IMG/VR virus record: IMGVR_UViG_3300037258_000245
Coordinates: 1 to 42,814 of that record
Length of the DNA stretch: 42,814 nt
Direction: 5' to 3' (one strand)
Source: a virus
The notes below the pieces were generated by a model, which saw nothing but the letters and a program-made list of their open reading frames with translations, did no database searches and was not told where the DNA came from. A program made the position numbers and the translations under genes. Within the stretch, counting starts at the first letter, position 1. Each line of letters opens with the position of its first letter. Below are positions 27,582 through 34,397 of the stretch, piece after piece.

Positions 27582-29761
27582 GAGCGCCTCCCGTACGCAA
27601 AAAGGCCGTTACCTTGGTTGAGCTGAACGTAACGAAGAATAGCCTCCTGGACGACCGGCTGAATCCCCTGCAGGAACTGGGGGCTGGTCAGCGAGCCCAT
27701 GCCCGGAGCCATCGCAATGGGCACCTGAACGTGCAGCTGCGGTGCGATCTGGGTCGTGGCGAGCGCCAGCGTGCTGGTGCGGCCACCCATCACCCCAGCC
27801 AGGGAGTTGACCGCCGCGTGCACCTGCGGAGCACCCTGCAAGATGCCCCGGGCCATGTCCTGCGCAAAGTGGCGCCCCCGGACCTCTGGTGCCCCCGAGC
27901 CCGACAGCTCGCCCCACTTAGCAGGCGACAGGCCAAAGAACCCGGCAATCTTTGACGCGATGCCCGAGGCAGCAGAGATCACCGAGCCAATAGCCGACAG
28001 CATGCCCCGGGCCAGGGACTCGATGGCCCGTGCCCCAGCGCCAAACAGCATCCCCGGCAAAGCAGCAAGCGCAGCAACAATCCGGCCCGGGACCGACCGG
28101 GCAACCCGGACCACGGCGTTCCAGGCGGCGTCCCAGATGGCCTCGACCCGGTGCCCAAAGCTGATCATGATCGCACCGACGTGGTTCATGCCTGCGTTGG
28201 CCACGGTCGAGATGAACCGCCACGCAGCCTCGATAGCCTCACCGATCAGCCGCCATTCCTTCACGGTGAACGACCACAGGTTGTCCCACTGGTGCTCGAT
28301 GCTGTGCGCCGCCTGCTCGATCTGCTGCTTGGATTCAGAGCCCAGCTTCTTAATCCAGGCGAGGGCGTCGCTGATCCACTGCTTAGTGTTCTTAAAGGCC
28401 GCACTCAGGTCGTCCCACATGTTCATCACGTTGCGGATGGCGTACGCGGTGCGGTTGATGACGCCAGCCAAGATGTCGAACAGGATATTGATGGCGTGGA
28501 TGACGTCCTTTTTGGAGAAGGACTCCATCAGCTGGGCCACTGCTCCGGCTACCCGGCCGATGCCCCTGGCTATCGCCTGGATCGACGGCCCCTCCAGCGT
28601 GTGCAGGAACTTAGCGAACTCCTGCCAGCCGGTCAGCGGCGGGGCTTCGATCTTGTTGCCCTTCAGGATGCCCTGGGGCAGGTCGGGAGCCTTCGGCCGT
28701 GGGGCAAAGAACTTGTCCAGCTGCTTGAGGACCTTGTCCAGGGCGGTGGCAGCGGTATCGGCAAACGGCTTGATCTGCGGCAGCAGCTCGTTGGCGATCT
28801 TGAGGCCGTCATTGAGGACCTTGAAGGCGTCCGGCTCAAACGCCTTGGACATGGCCTCATAGGCATCCTTGAGATGGCGGATGCCTAGCACCGCACCGCG
28901 CTCTGCCGGGTCCAGCTTGGCCAGCTCTTTGCGGTTGTCACCTAGGGCCTTGGTGACTTTCTCAAAGGCTGGCTTAGCCAGCAGCGCAAAGGCACCGATG
29001 CCTGCCCCCGCCGCCAGGAACCCAGTAGCGAGCGCACCAACCCAGGTGACCAGTCCGATGATGGCCGGAGCTATCACCAGAGCCCCAGCGCCAAACGCAC
29101 CCAGCGACCCCGTCAAGGCCGACAGTGAGGCTTCGCCCTCTTCGGACTCCCCGACGAACCCCACAATGGACTGCCAGAACTTACCGCCACGGCCAAAGTT
29201 GGAGAAGAACCCGCCCACTCCGCTGGAGCCTTCGGCCTTCTGAGCCTCCTCGTCTGTGTGGGTAAAGAAGCCAACAATGGCGGTGTGCATCGTGCCGATG
29301 CGCTCCACCACCGAGCCCACCATCTCCCGGAAGTGGCTGAACCGCTCGGTGGCGCGGTCGGTGGCTTCGGAAGTGTGGCGCATGTCCTCTGTGGCGGTCT
29401 TCAGCTTCTCGTGCAGCTTGCTGGCTTGGTCCCCGGCCGCCTTGATGTCCTCGGTGACGCGGGTGGTAGAACCGTGCACCTGGTCCCCGGCACCCTTAAC
29501 CTCATCCAGCCGGGTGCGGACCTGGGCCAGTTCATCGGCGGTCTTAGCGTCGGTCAGGTTGGCGTCGTTCATCTTGCCGCGCAGCTTGTCGATCTCCTTA
29601 GCGGCAACATCAGCTGCGGCGGCCATAGCCAGCAGGTCGCGGGTGGCCTCCTGGACCTGCTCGGCAAAGTGACGAGTCTCGTCGGTGGCCTCCTGGAGGT
29701 GACGGATGTAGTCAGAGACGTCAGCGATGAACTTCTGGGTCACCGGATCGAGATCAGCCAT
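27578..29761 (-). CDS. Tape measure protein
   Basis: 727 residues. The first 190 residues are a long heptad-rich coiled coil (D-Y-I-R-H-L-Q-E-A-T-D-E-T and A-S-K-L-H-E-K-L-K). Gly/Ala-rich hydrophobic segments follow at about 225-270, then helical repeats with Trp, and a second G/A-rich stretch near 555-620. This is the usual architecture of siphovirus tape measure proteins, which set tail length and later reach the host membrane. The length is moderate, predicting a fairly short tail. It follows the chaperone genes after a plus-strand island. Confidence 0.9.
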   Translation of the reverse strand: MADLDPVTQKFIADVSDYIRHLQEATDETRHFAEQVQEATRDLLAMAAAADVAAKEIDKLRGKMNDANLTDAKTADELAQVRTRLDEVKGAGDQVHGSTTRVTEDIKAAGDQASKLHEKLKTATEDMRHTSEATDRATERFSHFREMVGSVVERIGTMHTAIVGFFTHTDEEAQKAEGSSGVGGFFSNFGRGGKFWQSIVGFVGESEEGEASLSALTGSLGAFGAGALVIAPAIIGLVTWVGALATGFLAAGAGIGAFALLAKPAFEKVTKALGDNRKELAKLDPAERGAVLGIRHLKDAYEAMSKAFEPDAFKVLNDGLKIANELLPQIKPFADTAATALDKVLKQLDKFFAPRPKAPDLPQGILKGNKIEAPPLTGWQEFAKFLHTLEGPSIQAIARGIGRVAGAVAQLMESFSKKDVIHAINILFDILAGVINRTAYAIRNVMNMWDDLSAAFKNTKQWISDALAWIKKLGSESKQQIEQAAHSIEHQWDNLWSFTVKEWRLIGEAIEAAWRFISTVANAGMNHVGAIMISFGHRVEAIWDAAWNAVVRVARSVPGRIVAALAALPGMLFGAGARAIESLARGMLSAIGSVISAASGIASKIAGFFGLSPAKWGELSGSGAPEVRGRHFAQDMARGILQGAPQVHAAVNSLAGVMGGRTSTLALATTQIAPQLHVQVPIAMAPGMGSLTSPQFLQGIQPVVQEAILRYVQLNQGNGLFAYGRRS

Positions 29762-29800
29762 GTCCGCCTCCTCTCAAGGGAAATAAAAGGTGCCCTTAAC

Positions 29801-29827
29801 CCGTTTACATATGTGTAGGGGTAAGAT
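29801..29827 (+). promoter_or_regulatory. CCGTTTACAT motif and possible promoter of a plus-strand island
   Basis: CCGTTTACAT (29801-29810) repeats the block seen at 3594 and 13674. A TAAGAT (29822-29827) follows at a spacing too short for a standard -35/-10 pair, so the element may be an operator and the promoter is uncertain. The island's first gene begins at 29855. Confidence 0.4.
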
Positions 29828-29854
29828 CTACCCCACAAGGAACGGAAAAGGACA

Positions 29855-30094
29855 ATGAGGATTTTCTACTTCGGCCCCTTCGGCCTGGTCTTTGTCGCCA
29901 TCTGGGCGCTCTGGCAGGCCGTCAAGGTCGCCATCATCGTCACGGTCGGGTTTGTGGTCGCGCTGATCGCGCTGGTTGCATTGGTAGCGCGTGGCATCGG
30001 CCGCTTGTTCGGCCACAGTGCCCCCCGGCACAGTCGCACCGCCTTCGGCAAGGGTGGCTGGGCCTGGGAGTCCATCGTCAAGGCTTGGATCTAA
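29855..30094 (+). CDS. Membrane protein with two helices, 79 aa
   Basis: M-R-I-F-Y-F-G-P-F-G-L-V-F-V-A-I-W-A-L-W begins a first membrane helix (about 6-22), followed by a second (about 24-46), then a basic C-terminal region with H-S-A-P-R-H-S-R. An AAGGAACGGAAAAGG site precedes it. It opens a six-gene plus-strand island inserted in the minus-strand tail operon. Function unknown. Confidence 0.75.
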   Translation: MRIFYFGPFGLVFVAIWALWQAVKVAIIVTVGFVVALIALVALVARGIGRLFGHSAPRHSRTAFGKGGWAWESIVKAWI

Positions 30095-30109
30095 CGCAGA
30101 GGAGCACCC

Positions 30110-30328
30110 ATGCAGCCGCTACAGCCGGAGGCATGGGAGCCCCCGGTCCAGCAGGTGTCCTGCGGTAGCCGCAGGGACCTGTTCAAAAAGCAGCGCCGCC
30201 ATGGCCCCTGGCTCGATGCCGGGCTCGACGTCCGGCATGACGAGCAGGGCGGGTTTGTGGCCGCCCACATCACCATCTGTGGCACGTGTGGCCGGGAGCG
30301 CTGGTACAAGCAGCAGGAGGAGCTATGA
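30110..30328 (+). CDS. Small protein with C-x-x-C motif, 72 aa
   Basis: A W/P-rich start, then R-R-D-L-F-K-K-Q-R-R-H-G-P-W-L-D, G-G-F-V-A-A-H-I-T-I-C-G-T-C-G-R-E-R-W-Y. One Cys pair (C57, C60) plus C18 may hold a metal. An AGAGGAG site precedes the ATG; the stop overlaps the next ATG. Function unknown. Confidence 0.72.
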   Translation: MQPLQPEAWEPPVQQVSCGSRRDLFKKQRRHGPWLDAGLDVRHDEQGGFVAAHITICGTCGRERWYKQQEEL

Positions 30329-30447
30329 AGTGCAACTGCGGGGCGGCAGTGTCGCCCCTGCTCAGGGTGTGCTCGCGCTGCTTCCAGGCACTGTGGGCGG
30401 CGTTCTGGGCCACCATGGACGACGCCACCGGGGTGCCGGGCAAATGA
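30325..30447 (+). CDS. Zinc-ribbon microprotein, 40 aa
   Basis: M-K-C-N-C-G-A-A-V-S-P-L-L-R-V-C-S-R-C gives C3/C5 and C16/C19, the short zinc-ribbon pattern of many small phage and ribosome-associated proteins. The rest is a short helix. Both ends overlap neighbours by four bases or fewer (ATGA), so it is translationally coupled to the peptidyl-tRNA hydrolase gene that follows. AGGAGGAG provides the ribosome-binding site. Confidence 0.68.
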   Translation: MKCNCGAAVSPLLRVCSRCFQALWAAFWATMDDATGVPGK

Positions 30448-30866
30448 GCAACACCAAGCAGGTGATCGTGATCCGCAAGGACCTCAAGATGCGGCGCGGC
30501 AAGGAAATCGCCCAGGGCGCCCATGCGTCCATGCGTCCATGCGTCCATGGCCTTATCGGGGCCATGCTCCGCGAGGTTATCGACCCGGAGCATGCCGAGC
30601 CCTGGGAGCACATTCCGCTGCCGCTCACCGCTGTCGAGCGCGCCTGGCTGGCGGGCAGCTTCCGCAAGGTGGTGTGCCAGGTGGACTCAGAAGCCGGGTT
30701 GCTGGAGGTCTACGAGGCCGCTAAGGCAGCCGGGCTGACCGTGCACCTGATCACCGATGCCGGGCTGACCGAGTTCGGTGGCCAGGCCACAGACACAGCA
30801 CTGGCCATCGGCCCCGATTACGACGACCGGATCGACCTGGTAACTAAAGACCTGGAGCTGTACTGA
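30444..30866 (+). CDS. Peptidyl-tRNA hydrolase, PTH2 type
   Basis: 140 residues. The order K-Q-V-I-V-I-R-K-D-L-K-M-R-R-G-K-E-I-A-Q-G-A-H-A-S, then K-V-V-C-Q-V-D-S-E-A-G-L-L-E-V-Y-E-A-A-K-A-A-G-L, T-D-A-G-L-T-E-F, T-A-L-A-I-G-P and a terminal L-V-T-K-D-L-E-L-Y matches the archaeal/eukaryotic-type Pth2 family (usual length about 115-120). This family releases tRNA from stalled peptidyl-tRNA, recycling tRNAs. A 24-base stretch of three ATGCGTCC units just after the A-H-A-S motif adds residues that other members lack. ATG at 30444 overlaps the previous stop. Confidence 0.88.
   Translation: MSNTKQVIVIRKDLKMRRGKEIAQGAHASMRPCVHGLIGAMLREVIDPEHAEPWEHIPLPLTAVERAWLAGSFRKVVCQVDSEAGLLEVYEAAKAAGLTVHLITDAGLTEFGGQATDTALAIGPDYDDRIDLVTKDLELY
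30525..30551 (+). repeat. Three-unit ATGCGTCC tandem repeat inside the hydrolase gene
   Basis: Three consecutive eight-base units preceded by CC and followed by ATGG. Three units (24 bases) keep the frame; gain or loss of one unit would shift it. The repeat lies right after the conserved A-H-A motif. Confidence 0.8.
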
Positions 30867-30868
30867 AA

Positions 30869-31039
30869 ATGCCGAACCCACGTAAGGCCATCCGCCTGCG
30901 CAAGGCCATGCAAAAGGCCGTGCGGACCTGCCCGGTGTGCCGGGGCGAAAAGAAGATCACCGACAAAGACAGCTGGGGCAAGTCGCGCAAGCGGAACTGC
31001 ACCTACTGCCTGGGTACCGGAAAGGTGGTAGGCAGGTGA
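30869..31039 (+). CDS. Two-knuckle DnaJ-type zinc microprotein (copy 6)
   Basis: 56 residues: a basic N-terminal helix (R-K-A-I-R-L-R-K-A-M-Q-K), C21-P-V-C24-R-G-E-K (first knuckle degenerate, Gly replaced by Lys), and C44-T-Y-C47-L-G-T-G. It is the only member outside the tRNA array and sits directly after the peptidyl-tRNA hydrolase gene, keeping the association with tRNA functions. The stop overlaps the next GTG start. Confidence 0.78.
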   Translation: MPNPRKAIRLRKAMQKAVRTCPVCRGEKKITDKDSWGKSRKRNCTYCLGTGKVVGR

Positions 31040-31224
31040 GCAAGACGGGGCCGCTAGAGGCCACCGTTGTGGGCAGCTACAGCGGCAGCCGCCAGCTCTG
31101 GCGTGTCCATCACCCCGATGAGCGGGTCGCCGTCTGCTGGCTCAGGGCCAAGCTGGGCGTAGATGGTGCGGCCAACTTTGCGGCCAGTGCGCCACGGCTT
31201 CTCGCGCAGGTCCACCACCTTTAG
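31036..31224 (+). CDS. Small protein, 62 aa, GTG start
   Basis: V-S-K-T-G-P-L-E-A-T-V-V-G-S-Y-S-G-S-R-Q-L-W-R-V-H-H-P-D-E-R-V-A-V-C-W-L looks like a small beta barrel (SH3-like) of about 60 residues. It overlaps the previous stop by GTGA. Its own stop overlaps the stop of the opposing HK97-gp10-like gene, so the island ends here. Function unknown. Confidence 0.65.
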   Translation: MSKTGPLEATVVGSYSGSRQLWRVHHPDERVAVCWLRAKLGVDGAANFAASAPRLLAQVHHL

Positions 31225-31736
31225 AGGAAGCCCATCTCACGAGAAAAAGCGCCGATGGCAGCCCTGTGCAGGGTGCCATCGGCGCGCATGCGTTTGATAC
31301 CCGTACGCATGTAGCTGCGCTCGGGCAGGTGCACGTGACGTGCAAAGTGGACCCCGCCTGGACCCTCCCAGCGCAAGAACCCCGGCATGGTACGGCCGGT
31401 CCTTTTGTCCACATAGGTGTGCTTAGCCCAGATGTCCCCACCGTACTCCTGGATGCGGGCGTACACCGTGGTGGGGCCGTCGCTGCCCATCCAGCGGTAA
31501 GCACCCACCGGGCGAGCCCTGTGCACCCTGAAGCTAGCCCGCAGCCGTCCGCTCTCCAGGGCCGGAGGCTGCCCCGGTATCGACGGGTGCCCCACGGTGC
31601 GGGTCAGCTCTTCTCGCTTGATGCCAGAGTCGAACGCAGAGATCATCGCGTCGGCTGCTGCGCGTCCAGCCGGGTCGTTCACCCGGCGGGTGAGCTTGGA
31701 CAGGTAGTCCGGCAGCTCCTCGGGGCTAATTGCCAT
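31221..31736 (-). CDS. HK97 gp10-like tail/neck component
   Basis: 171 residues: a helical start, H-P-S-I-P-G-Q-P-P-A-L-E-S-G-R-L-R-A-S-F, Y-A-R-I-Q-E-Y-G-G-D-I-W-A-K-H, and a late H-L-P-E-R-S-Y-M-R-T-G-I. This matches the HK97 gp10 family (putative tail-completion or neck protein), with its signature Y-A-x-I-x-E-x-G-G and L-P-x-R-x-Y-M-R-P-like motifs. It usually lies before the major tail gene; here it sits after the chaperone, a rearranged order. Its start overlaps the end of the frameshifted chaperone product by 11 bases. Confidence 0.8.
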   Translation of the reverse strand: MAISPEELPDYLSKLTRRVNDPAGRAAADAMISAFDSGIKREELTRTVGHPSIPGQPPALESGRLRASFRVHRARPVGAYRWMGSDGPTTVYARIQEYGGDIWAKHTYVDKRTGRTMPGFLRWEGPGGVHFARHVHLPERSYMRTGIKRMRADGTLHRAAIGAFSREMGFL

Positions 31737-32291
31737 TCTCGATCCTTTGAATGGTCAGCGCCACCGGCAGCAGCCACGCATCAACATCGAGTGGCAGTGC
31801 TTCCGCCTGGTCGGGGTGGAGCTGGAACTTAATCAGGTAAAGGATCTTCTTCAGCGTCAGTTCGCTGAGGTTATCGGGGAGGCGGCGGCCTTTGCCTTCG
31901 AGGAATGCCTTGAGGTAGTAGAAGTCGTCCGGGCTGCTTTTGGGTCTTGGTCCAGCTTGGCCTTGTAGGGGACGAGCGCACCCTCCAGCTCGTTCCAGTC
32001 GTCAATCGGCAACAGCTTGAGGCTCTCCTCGTAGGCGGGAGAGTCGTGTTCGTCACGGGAGGGGTCTTGCTTCGGCAGGGTGTAAGGGTAGCTCCAGGCC
32101 ATGATCACCCGAGCCGCCACCACGTAAATCTGAAAGTCCATGTCCCCAAAGGAGAACACGGTGGTGGGCCGCTCGGCGTCGCCACCGAGTGGCAGCCGCA
32201 CCGCTCCGCGCATGGCTAGCTTGTCGCCTGCGGTCAGCTGGCCGATGTCTTTCATCTCGATCCACTGACCACTTTGGGTCTCTAGCTTCAC
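31726..32291 (-). CDS. Tail assembly chaperone, -1 frameshift product
   Basis: The upstream frame (118 codons) reaches a C-CCA-AAA slippery heptamer at 31938-31944. A -1 shift there opens a second frame of 70 codons that reads S-S-P-D-D-F-Y-Y-L-K-A-F-L-E-G-K-G-R-R-L-P-D-N-L-S-E-L-T-L-K and stops at 31726. The combined 188-residue protein is the G-T type chaperone that loads the tape measure protein. The site lies between the major tail and tape measure genes, exactly as in other long-tailed phages. The new frame is well composed, unlike the unshifted tail. Confidence 0.85.
31857..32291 (-). CDS. Tail assembly chaperone, unshifted (G-type) product
   Basis: 144 residues. The first 118 are a compact domain: W-I-E-M-K-D-I-G-Q-L-T-A-G-D near 10, F-S-F-G-D-M-D-F-Q-I-Y-V-V-A-A-R-V-I near 47, W-S-Y-P-Y-T-L-P and L-P-I-D-D-W-N-E-L near 94. 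The final 26 residues after the slippery site (Thr/Ser/Ala-rich) look like a short non-conserved tail. It is probably made in excess over the shifted form. A start codon in context GTG-AAG is used. Confidence 0.85.
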   Translation of the reverse strand: MKLETQSGQWIEMKDIGQLTAGDKLAMRGAVRLPLGGDAERPTTVFSFGDMDFQIYVVAARVIMAWSYPYTLPKQDPSRDEHDSPAYEESLKLLPIDDWNELEGALVPYKAKLDQDPKAARTTSTTSRHSSKAKAAASPITSAN

Positions 32292-32321
32292 TGCAAGCCC
32301 CCCAGGCTCTAGTGATTGGGT

Positions 32322-33602
32322 TTAATAGACGGGCACGCCGTTAGCGACGCTGACGCTGATTGGAGAGTACCCCCCCGACCAGCCCACGTTGGAGGTGTTA
32401 GCGATCAGCTTGGCGGTTACGTCGTAGCCAAACAGCGCACTGGCTTCGTTGATGTTGGCGGTGTCGAACGCGCCAAGCAGCACGTTGATGTTGTAGGTGA
32501 TGTTGCTAGCTCCGGCTAGGCCGTTACTGTAGGTGATCTGCAGCTGCGGCTGGGTGTTGTTCAGCATGTAGTTCAGCGCACTCTCATCCACCGAAGGCAT
32601 GAAGGTCAGCTTGGCGGTGGCGGTGAACTTGCCCCGGGCGATGGTGTAGGGGTTCTGGAAGCCATCCGTGGTCGGGATCGGCTGCACCACCCGGTTGAGC
32701 TGGAACTCCCACTCCGCGATGTCATTGACCTGGAAGGTCGGCAGCGTGCCTGCCAGGGCAATGGTGGAGCGCCAGTTAGGCGTGGCCCGCACGCTGGAGA
32801 CCGCCAGCGCCGGGATGGCGCTCGCGGTTGAGTAGACATAGCTGGTCATGTTGCCCGCGTGGGTGAAGATCCCCTGCGCTGAGCCGGTGAGGGTCATCTG
32901 GGAGACGCAGCCGAACGCATACTGTGCTGCCCAGTTACCCGCTGCCCCGGGCACCTGGGTCCGGTCGGTGAAGGTGTGGCTGGGTGGCTGGCCGTTGTTG
33001 GCACCGTCGTTGCTGTTCAGCACCGTGAAGGTGTTGGTGTAGGTGCCTGCGGCGACGGTGGTGTTCTGCACCACAGCAGCACTGGAATGCTGGAACCGCA
33101 GCGGGGTCGCAGCTGACAGCGCGATGGTGGTGCCGGTCGAGCCTGAGGTGACCTGCACAATCTCGGCCGGGCCGGTGGATCCAGCCTGGAACACCTGGAT
33201 GAACATGCCAGTGGTGAAGCTCGCCCCGCCGGAGACCACCGTCAAGGTAGACGCCCCCGCCGTGCCAATCGCATTCAGCGTGGCGGTCGGGGTGGTGGAG
33301 GCAGCCGACTGGGTGTAGTCGCCCAGGATGTTGTAGAGCATGTGGCCGATGGTGTCGCCGTACACCGGGCCGCCAAAGCTCGTCTCTGCCCACAGCGGAC
33401 CCTGGATCATGTCGTACTCACCCGACATCGACCCGCGCCATGCCTCGTCCATCACCCAGACGGGCTTGTCGGATGGGGCAAAGTTGGTCATCGGGATGGT
33501 CACGGTGGGGCTGACTGCCGTGCCGTACGTGGTCTCCCGTGCAATCCCGACAAACCGCTCGGAGACGGGGAACACGGCGGTGGGCACTGCTGGCTGTGGC
33601 AC
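32322..33602 (-). CDS. Major tail protein
   Basis: 426 residues. After V-P-Q-P-A-V-P it reads F-V-G-I-A-R-E-T-T-Y-G-T-A-V-S-P-T, the N-terminal signature of actinophage major tail tube proteins. E-T-S-F-G-G-P-V-Y-G-D-T-I-G-H-M-L-Y near residue 80 and repeated Thr/Ala/Val-rich strands follow. The GTG at 33602 has a GGAGG site at correct spacing, so longer upstream readings are rejected. The C-terminal third may form an extra Ig-like surface domain. Position next to the chaperone fits. Confidence 0.85.
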   Translation of the reverse strand: MPQPAVPTAVFPVSERFVGIARETTYGTAVSPTVTIPMTNFAPSDKPVWVMDEAWRGSMSGEYDMIQGPLWAETSFGGPVYGDTIGHMLYNILGDYTQSAASTTPTATLNAIGTAGASTLTVVSGGASFTTGMFIQVFQAGSTGPAEIVQVTSGSTGTTIALSAATPLRFQHSSAAVVQNTTVAAGTYTNTFTVLNSNDGANNGQPPSHTFTDRTQVPGAAGNWAAQYAFGCVSQMTLTGSAQGIFTHAGNMTSYVYSTASAIPALAVSSVRATPNWRSTIALAGTLPTFQVNDIAEWEFQLNRVVQPIPTTDGFQNPYTIARGKFTATAKLTFMPSVDESALNYMLNNTQPQLQITYSNGLAGASNITYNINVLLGAFDTANINEASALFGYDVTAKLIANTSNVGWSGGYSPISVSVANGVPVY

Positions 33603-33755
33603 GCCATCCTCCAAAGGATGATCTAGTAAGCTACCTAAATGAGCGCGCGCAGGGCGTAGGCACCGCCGCACATCTTTCTACGACAATCCAGGGCGCGACT
33701 TGCCTGTCCCCAAGCTGTCCCGTTCCGACTCCGCTAGCCAGCCCTTCCCAGGCCG

Positions 33756-34256
33756 TTACGACTGAAGCTCCTCGATAATTGTGGCTGTGATCTCCGCGTC
33801 GTAACGGTTCCACCGCTGGTCGGCGGTGGCGCGAATCCCGGCAAACCGCCAGTTCATCCGCTCCCCAACGTCGATCAGCTGGCTGCCGACCCCGGTCAGC
33901 GGGTCGTAGATCACCGCTGGGTTGGCGCTGGAGCGCAGCGTGAACATCACCACGTCGATCACAGCCGGGAAGCTGATGTCAGCGTCGGGATCGGACTCGT
34001 CGTTAAACCAGGTCAGCCAGATGGCCAGCTCGTGGGTCAGGGTCTTCCAGCCTGCGCCGATGCCGGGGGCCGCATTGACCCGGGGCATGGCCTGGCGGTC
34101 TTCGTTGCCTGAGGTGGGCCAGATGTAGGCAGCGGGGTTGTCTTCTTCGTACGGGTCCAGCGGCGTGATGTACGCCTGCAGGGTGTTGGCGTTGCCGGGG
34201 ACGATCAGCCCGTCCAGCAGTCCCTTGATCCACAGCTGCGTGCTGTTCAGCGGCAC
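33756..34256 (-). CDS. Tail terminator / head-tail completion-like protein
   Basis: 166 residues: K-G-L-L-D-G-L-I-V-P-G-N-A-N-T-L-Q-A-Y-I near 10, P-A-A-Y-I-W-P near 41, H-E-L-A-I-W-L-T-W-F near 75, I-D-V-V-M-F-T-L-R and a terminal E-I-T-A-T-I-I-E-E. The fold (helix, strand, then long strands with a C-terminal strand) and place upstream of the major tail gene suggest a tail terminator. It starts at GTG overlapping the end of the basic protein at 34257. Confidence 0.7.
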   Translation of the reverse strand: MPLNSTQLWIKGLLDGLIVPGNANTLQAYITPLDPYEEDNPAAYIWPTSGNEDRQAMPRVNAAPGIGAGWKTLTHELAIWLTWFNDESDPDADISFPAVIDVVMFTLRSSANPAVIYDPLTGVGSQLIDVGERMNWRFAGIRATADQRWNRYDAEITATIIEELQS

Positions 34257-34388
34257 TCAGTGGCCCTTCCGCAGCTGAGCCCGGATGCGGCGCTCCCGCT
34301 CCTTGCGCTCCTGCTCCTCGCGCAGGCGCCGCTCCCGGTCTCGCCGGGCCTGCTTACGGACGACCTGCATCCTGGTTTCAGGCTTCAC
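34257..34388 (-). CDS. Arg-rich small protein between connector genes, 43 aa
   Basis: V-K-P-E-T-R-M-Q-V-V-R-K-Q-A-R-R-D-R-E-R-R and onward is one Arg/Glu helix ending Q-L-R-K-G-H. The GTG at 34388 follows TAGGAGAACCGG, a good site at the end of the previous gene. The next gene starts immediately after its stop. Such charged helices could bind DNA at the head-tail junction, but this is a guess. Confidence 0.6.
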   Translation of the reverse strand: MKPETRMQVVRKQARRDRERRLREEQERKERERRIRAQLRKGH

Positions 34389-34397
34389 CCGGTTCTC

